NCBI GenBank assembly: GCA_025677825.1
Contig: JAIXMO010000005.1
Coordinates: 434,001-498,000, forward strand
Direction: 5' to 3'
DNA: 64,000 nt
Origin: Helicostylum pulchrum
Lineage: Eukaryota > Mucoromycota > Mucoromycetes > Mucorales > Mucoraceae
Shown here: one piece after another, positions 59,775-64,000 of the stretch
Layout of the letters: every line of letters starts with the position of its first letter
Numbering within the stretch: the stretch's first letter is position 1
Notes under the pieces: model-generated
Database searches by the model: none
Seen by the model: only the letters and a program-made list of their open reading frames with translations
What the model was told of the DNA's origin: nothing
Position numbers and translations under genes: made by a program

Positions 59775-60005
59775 TCTTCTTCGTCATTCCTATCCCTCCA
59801 CCCCTCCCTCCTCTGCTTCATCATCATGTTTATCATCAACTGCTACTTCTTCGTTGTTACTATTCCGCCCTCCCACCCTCCTCATGTTCATCATCGGCTG
59901 CTATTTCTTTGTCGTTACTATTCCCTCCCTCTCACCCTTTTCTTATTCATTGTTGAGTGTTGCTTCTTCATTGTTAGTATCCCCTCCCTCCCTCCCTTTG
60001 CATCG
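59775..60005. repeat. Pyrimidine-rich minisatellite (copy C)
   Basis: Reverse complement of the purine-rich repeat in block B, with fewer units and clusters such as CCCTCCCACCCTCC. The purine strand is the ORF sense strand in both blocks. Confidence 0.75.
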
Positions 60006-60011
60006 ATTACG

Positions 60012-60674
60012 TTACTTCTTGGCTTTTTTACAAAAAAAACTACCTGTATCGGCTAACTTCCTTTTGCCGAGTACAGACTTGGTATCATGTAAGCCAAAGA
60101 AACCTATTGTTTTAACCTTCTTGGAATAAGAACCAGCAGTGTCTAAGACAACTGAGGATCTTTTTCCCAAGATAGGCTTTGAGACAATAGGTTTCTTTGG
60201 CTTACATGATACCAAGATCTGTACTTTATCGGCAAAGGTTACTTTCTTGCGCGGTGGATTCAAGTTTTCTTTCAATTCTTGCGTACAGTTTTTTCCCCTG
60301 ATTTCCTTTATAAAAGAAACCCGAGTAAGCTGTATGAAGGCTGGAAATTGTCGTGAGCGCTTCATTACAGCTCAGGCAGCAGGTTCTTCTTCACAGTCAG
60401 GTATCTTTCTTTTCAAAACAAATGGTCGTAAAGAAAAGAATGGCAACCATTTAGCCCTTTTGGCGGGGTAACAGCTTTCTGTATCCGTGGCTTCTCTTTT
60501 CATACACCTTTCTTCATTGGTAGGACTTTTGTCCGTATGACTCTTTTTATCGGACGTATCAAGATTAAAGTGCGCAAGTATAAGTGCTACGCCATTTGCG
60601 ATAATTGCGATTCTTAAGATAGTTACGATTGTTTCGAGTAATGAGATAATAGCAATGATAGTGATAGTAGACAT
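60012..60674 (-). pseudogene. Element-associated Lys/Arg-rich ORF with KVTF motif (copy C, nonsense)
   Basis: ATG at 60674. One TGA at 60374-60372 replaces a GGA codon of copy B; otherwise the frame is open to 60012. The C-terminal half is longer than in B: KVQILVSCKPKKPIVSKPIL, then GKRSSVVLDTAGSYSKK and TIGFFGLHDTKSVLGKRKLA, ending FFCKKAKK. The motif PPRKKVTFADKV is unchanged. Near-identity of ATDTESCYPAKRAKWLPFFS between copies suggests recent duplication or gene conversion. With no known family, the function is unassigned. Copies elsewhere in the genome could be intact. Confidence 0.55.
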
Positions 60675-61026
60675 GGGTAATAGATATAGAGCTATAAAGA
60701 AAAGAGGAAAAGAAAAAAACAAAACAAAAAAGGGCGTATTTATTGACTGCACAACAAACAAAAAAACTAAATTTCAAACTTGCAGTTAATCCTATTCGTT
60801 TCAAGCAAAAATAAAGTTATAGGTTGGCGTATTAAAGTGATAAGAGGAAGAAGAGAGATACGGTTGTCTAGATAGCAAGTAGTTTATTCAAGCTATTGAT
60901 ACGTAATAAAATGATTGTTTAGCAAACAGGCGTTATTTGTCTGTACAACAAAAAGCGGTTGGTATGATTTGTAACCCAAAAAACAGTAATAATAAAAGAT
61001 AATACTTACACTACATCTGTTTCATG

Positions 61027-62919
61027 CAGTAGCGGCTCGATTTAAGGGTGGCCGAAACGTGAAAGAAATCCACACTTATATCGAACATTACCCTTATTAT
61101 CGTGCAGTGAATAATTACTACTTCTAAAGAGAAAAAAGCTCACTGAGATACCGGACTTCTAAAAATCGCTCACATAAGAAATCACTGCTAAAATTAGCAG
61201 TTATAATAAATATTGGTTTTTATTTTTTAAAGAAACAGGAAACGATTTTTGGTCCCAAGTTTTTTAATATAACATAGTTGTTTTAACTATACCTTTGACA
61301 AAAAAAATTAAAAACGAGCTTTTTTGTTTTTTTTTCGATTTTCAGCTTTGGGGGTCAACCCCTTTTGTGTTTTTGTGGTTATTTTATAATTACTCATAAT
61401 ACAATTTGCCTATCTTTTTGGAAAAAACATGCATAGCATAGAGCTCGTTTAGAATCTCTTAATCCATTTTAAATAATACTTCTACTGCAAAAACTGAAAG
61501 AGTAATCGTTGTTTTAGACGTTTTTTTTTTTGGAAAAAAAATCCACTTTTTTAGTGTAACATCGTATAACCATTTTCAGAGCTTCGCGATTATATAAAAT
61601 GTAGTTTTTTATTACCGTGTTTGGTTATAGTACTGAATGTAGATAGTTAAAAACTATATATTGGATGTTTATAAATAAAAGTGCTACATCTAAAACTGGG
61701 CGAGAAAATGCGCTTTAAAGGAATGGCTATTTTAAGGATCGCTTAACTCAAAATGTAGCGAAAAAAAAACGTCTAAAACGGTGATTGCTCGGTCAGTATT
61801 GTTTTTGCAAATATAAATTTAGACGGATTAAATGCGCCTAAATGAGCACTTTACTATTATTGGTTTTTTTTTTCAGATAAAGGCAAAGTAGATATCGAGT
61901 AATTTCAAAATAACCACAAAAACACAAAAGGGGTTGACCCTCCAAAATGACCTAAAATCGTCAAAAATGATCGACTGAAGAAAAAAATAAAAAATCGAGA
62001 GTTATAAAACAGCATGCAGTTTTCAATTTATTTTTATTAAAAACAACACCTTAACGACTAACTTTTACTAAGTAACTTGGAAAAAAGAACCATTTCCTGA
62101 TGTTTAATTATACAAAGAAAACACCTTATTTCGATCACCGAAAAATGACCTTGTTTAGGAGTTGCTTCTAAACCTTTACTTAAAAAGACGCGTTTTCAAG
62201 AGAATAACGAACAGGCAATAATGGATTATAACACTTGAAATAGTTCTTAAACTCACCCAAGTTATTGTACAAAAAACTATGATGTGTATCGTTTTCTGCG
62301 AGAGCTCAAACATTAAAACTATGTTAAATTCGATTAATTTTTTTATTGATGTCAATTAAAATAGTACAAAGCTATTTATTGGAATACCACATAGCAATAC
62401 ATTTAAAAACTACTTGGCTACAATATATAGGGCTAAAAGGTACCTTTGTGTTTACTTTTTTTGGCTTACACTGCATCCCTTTCCAATATTTCATCATTTC
62501 GCAACAATCTGTACTTAATTACTTTTCCTAGTTAAATTTCTAAAGATCCGCTACTGATACGCGCTCCATTCAAGTATAAATTTACTGTCTTTATATACTT
62601 TAGTTACTTTGTAAGGTTTGTTTTATTATTCTCTATCTATAAGCTTGATTATTATCCCTTTGTTTTAATAATATCCATTTGATTGTACACTTTTGAAGAC
62701 TAGACGCTTTTATATACAGTTAAATAAGTCTTTTTTTTTTATTATCACTTTTAAATTTATTTTATATATTTAGTAGTTTTGTGAAGTGGAATTCCACCCT
62801 TAAATCGAATCAGTGATGATAGAGGTGTTAAAGCGGGGGACCGAAAATGTTCTGGAGAAATCCACCCTTAAATCTATCCTACCCTTAAATCAGGTTACCC
62901 CTAAATAGAGCCGCTACTG
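61027..62919. mobile_element. Element C: inverted copy of element B
   Basis: Left end CAGTAGCGGCTCGATTTA at 61027 (preceded by TG), right end TAGAGCCGCTACTG at 62919 (followed by TA). About 1.9 kb, with the same central palindrome (arms about 61340-61560 and 61745-61985). No transposase. B and C share the same non-TA bases at the inner end, so they descend from one insertion that was later duplicated with its neighbour DNA. Confidence 0.85.
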
Positions 62920-62921
62920 TA

Positions 62922-64000
62922 TATAGAGAGAAAAAAAAAATATAGTTTTTTCTATACAAACTGCTGTCAATATAATATGTTATAAAGATTCGTAATAGAA
63001 AGGGGGTGTAGTTTTACATGCTTGATGGATGGTGTCATTCTTCATCAGAAGATTGGACACTTTTCCTATTTAAGTAACATGATAAGCTGTTTCGTCTACT
63101 AATCGATAAAGAAGAGATAGAGAAAGAGGGCGTAGTTTTACGCACGGCTAGCAATTAATTCAAGTTATCGATACGTAACATATTATGCTCTATCAAGCAA
63201 AGAAAACAAAAGAAGCAGTTGTCTGTACAACGTGTTATTAACGTCTGAGCTATCTGCAGGATAGAGATAAAGCGTTTTTTTTCTTTTACGTGGATTCACA
63301 TGATAGCTAGCGTAATAATCCATCAATAAAATAAAAGGAAAAGAGCCGTTATTTGTCTAACTAGAATGAGAAACCAGTACGAGATATCAATATGTCGTAA
63401 CTACTATTAATATGGCCAAGGTACTGGAATCCTTTTTTTTTGAGGAGCTGTCAAATCCATGGCAATACAGCAAATCATCCATTATATAAAAAGTATGAAG
63501 TAAAACTTTCATGTTTGATATAAAACAAATTCATGTTCCCGTTCCAAAGTAAGTATGAGATAGAATATTCAAGAAACATTTAAGAATTGGTCCAGCTTTT
63601 TTTTTCTCTATCTCGCGTAAAGGTATTGCAACTGTAGGCCTAATATTCGATTTCTTCTGGACTTTTTTAAATGCTGTTTTATAATCTTTGTGCGTTCATC
63701 AGTCATATTTATTTATGAGTGTTTTTAACACACACATATTTAAGCAGGTTTTTTTTTTGCTTTACAACAGTTATTTTGATCTGAAATATTCATCGCCTAC
63801 AGAACCATACCTAGTCCATTGTAGTATTCAAATATTCGTATTGATATTTAATTTTTAATTGCATTACTTATAAAGCTATACTATTATACTCTAAAGATAC
63901 TTTGTCTACTAATATTATGATGCTTGTCACTGGGGGATAAGTACCTTACACAGGCAAATAATGCTTATTTACAGGATAAATGATTATCCCAATAAAAATA
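62922..64000. other. Intergenic tail with a diverged copy of the block leader
   Basis: No gene is supported. At about 63130-63240 the sequence around CAAGTTATCGATACGTAACA and TTGTCTGTACAACG resembles the leader DNA before the Lys/Arg-rich ORF (60885-60955 and 35800-35870). This suggests a third, decayed member of the block family. The motif (T/C)GTAGTTTTAC(A/G) occurs twice (about 63007 and 63131). Confidence 0.45.

Larger units (their letters stand above)
59532..62919 (-). repeat. Block C of the 3.4-kb inverted duplication
   Basis: Reverse-orientation copy of 33827-37313: the tail beginning AAAAGACGAG (59532), pyrimidine-rich minisatellite (about 59775-60005), Lys/Arg-rich ORF, leader and the TIR element ending at 62919. 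It is followed by TA (62920-62921). Outside these limits the flanks of B and C do not match. Confidence 0.88.

Noticed and set aside
1..64000. CRISPR array, bacterial operon or prophage
   Set aside because: No regularly spaced direct repeats; genes have introns and eukaryotic families throughout.

Overview
The window looks like nuclear DNA of a filamentous fungus of the Mucoromycota, most likely Mucorales. The gene set is eukaryotic (COG3, RIC1, NOT4, a DNA polymerase delta small subunit, an NDUFAF6-like complex I assembly factor). Introns are short (about 50-100 bases, GTAAGT-like donors) and intergenic DNA is AT-rich and full of homopolymers. There is a PIL1-type eisosome protein and a pair of chitin deacetylases with Cys-rich tails. 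The lineage is inferred from gene content and style; no rRNA or tRNA gene was found to confirm it.

Layout. 1-1206: 3' part of a sulfatase gene. 2321-2864: POLD4-like polymerase delta subunit. 3044-3328 and 5760-6056: two small intronless genes. 8242-6305 (minus): eisosome/BAR protein with a prion-like tail. 9066-8444 (minus): secreted Kre9/KNH-like protein. 9358-12470: COG3. 12799-14584: CNNM/MAM3-type DUF21 membrane protein. 14904-21617 is an accessory stretch: a transposon-end fragment, a frameshifted 11-finger C2H2 gene, gene debris, a possible retroelement relic and a complete 2.4-kb TIR element with no coding capacity. 22055-32380 is dense in plus-strand genes: RIC1, a CorA/Alr1-like Mg transporter and NOT4. 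33488-32555 (minus): TTC1-like TPR protein, with a palindrome array upstream.

33827-37313 and 59532-62919 are two copies of one roughly 3.4-kb block in opposite orientation. Each copy carries a TIR element, an unfamiliar Lys/Arg-rich ORF with a KVTF motif and a purine-rich minisatellite. Between them lie an AVO2-like ankyrin gene, a TBC RabGAP, a GATA-like plus PHD-finger regulator, a 6-kb gene-free region, two convergent chitin deacetylase paralogues and the NDUFAF6-like gene.

Shared themes. Several genes act in Golgi trafficking (COG3, RIC1 as the Ypt6/Rab6 exchange factor, a TBC RabGAP). Others act at the plasma membrane and cell wall (eisosome PIL1, possible TORC2 subunit AVO2, Kre9-like protein, chitin deacetylases). 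These are ordinary housekeeping genes, not a co-regulated cluster. The unusual material is the repeat family: TA-flanked elements with a long internal palindrome, and the inverted 3.4-kb blocks with their decaying ORF and an internal inversion between copies.
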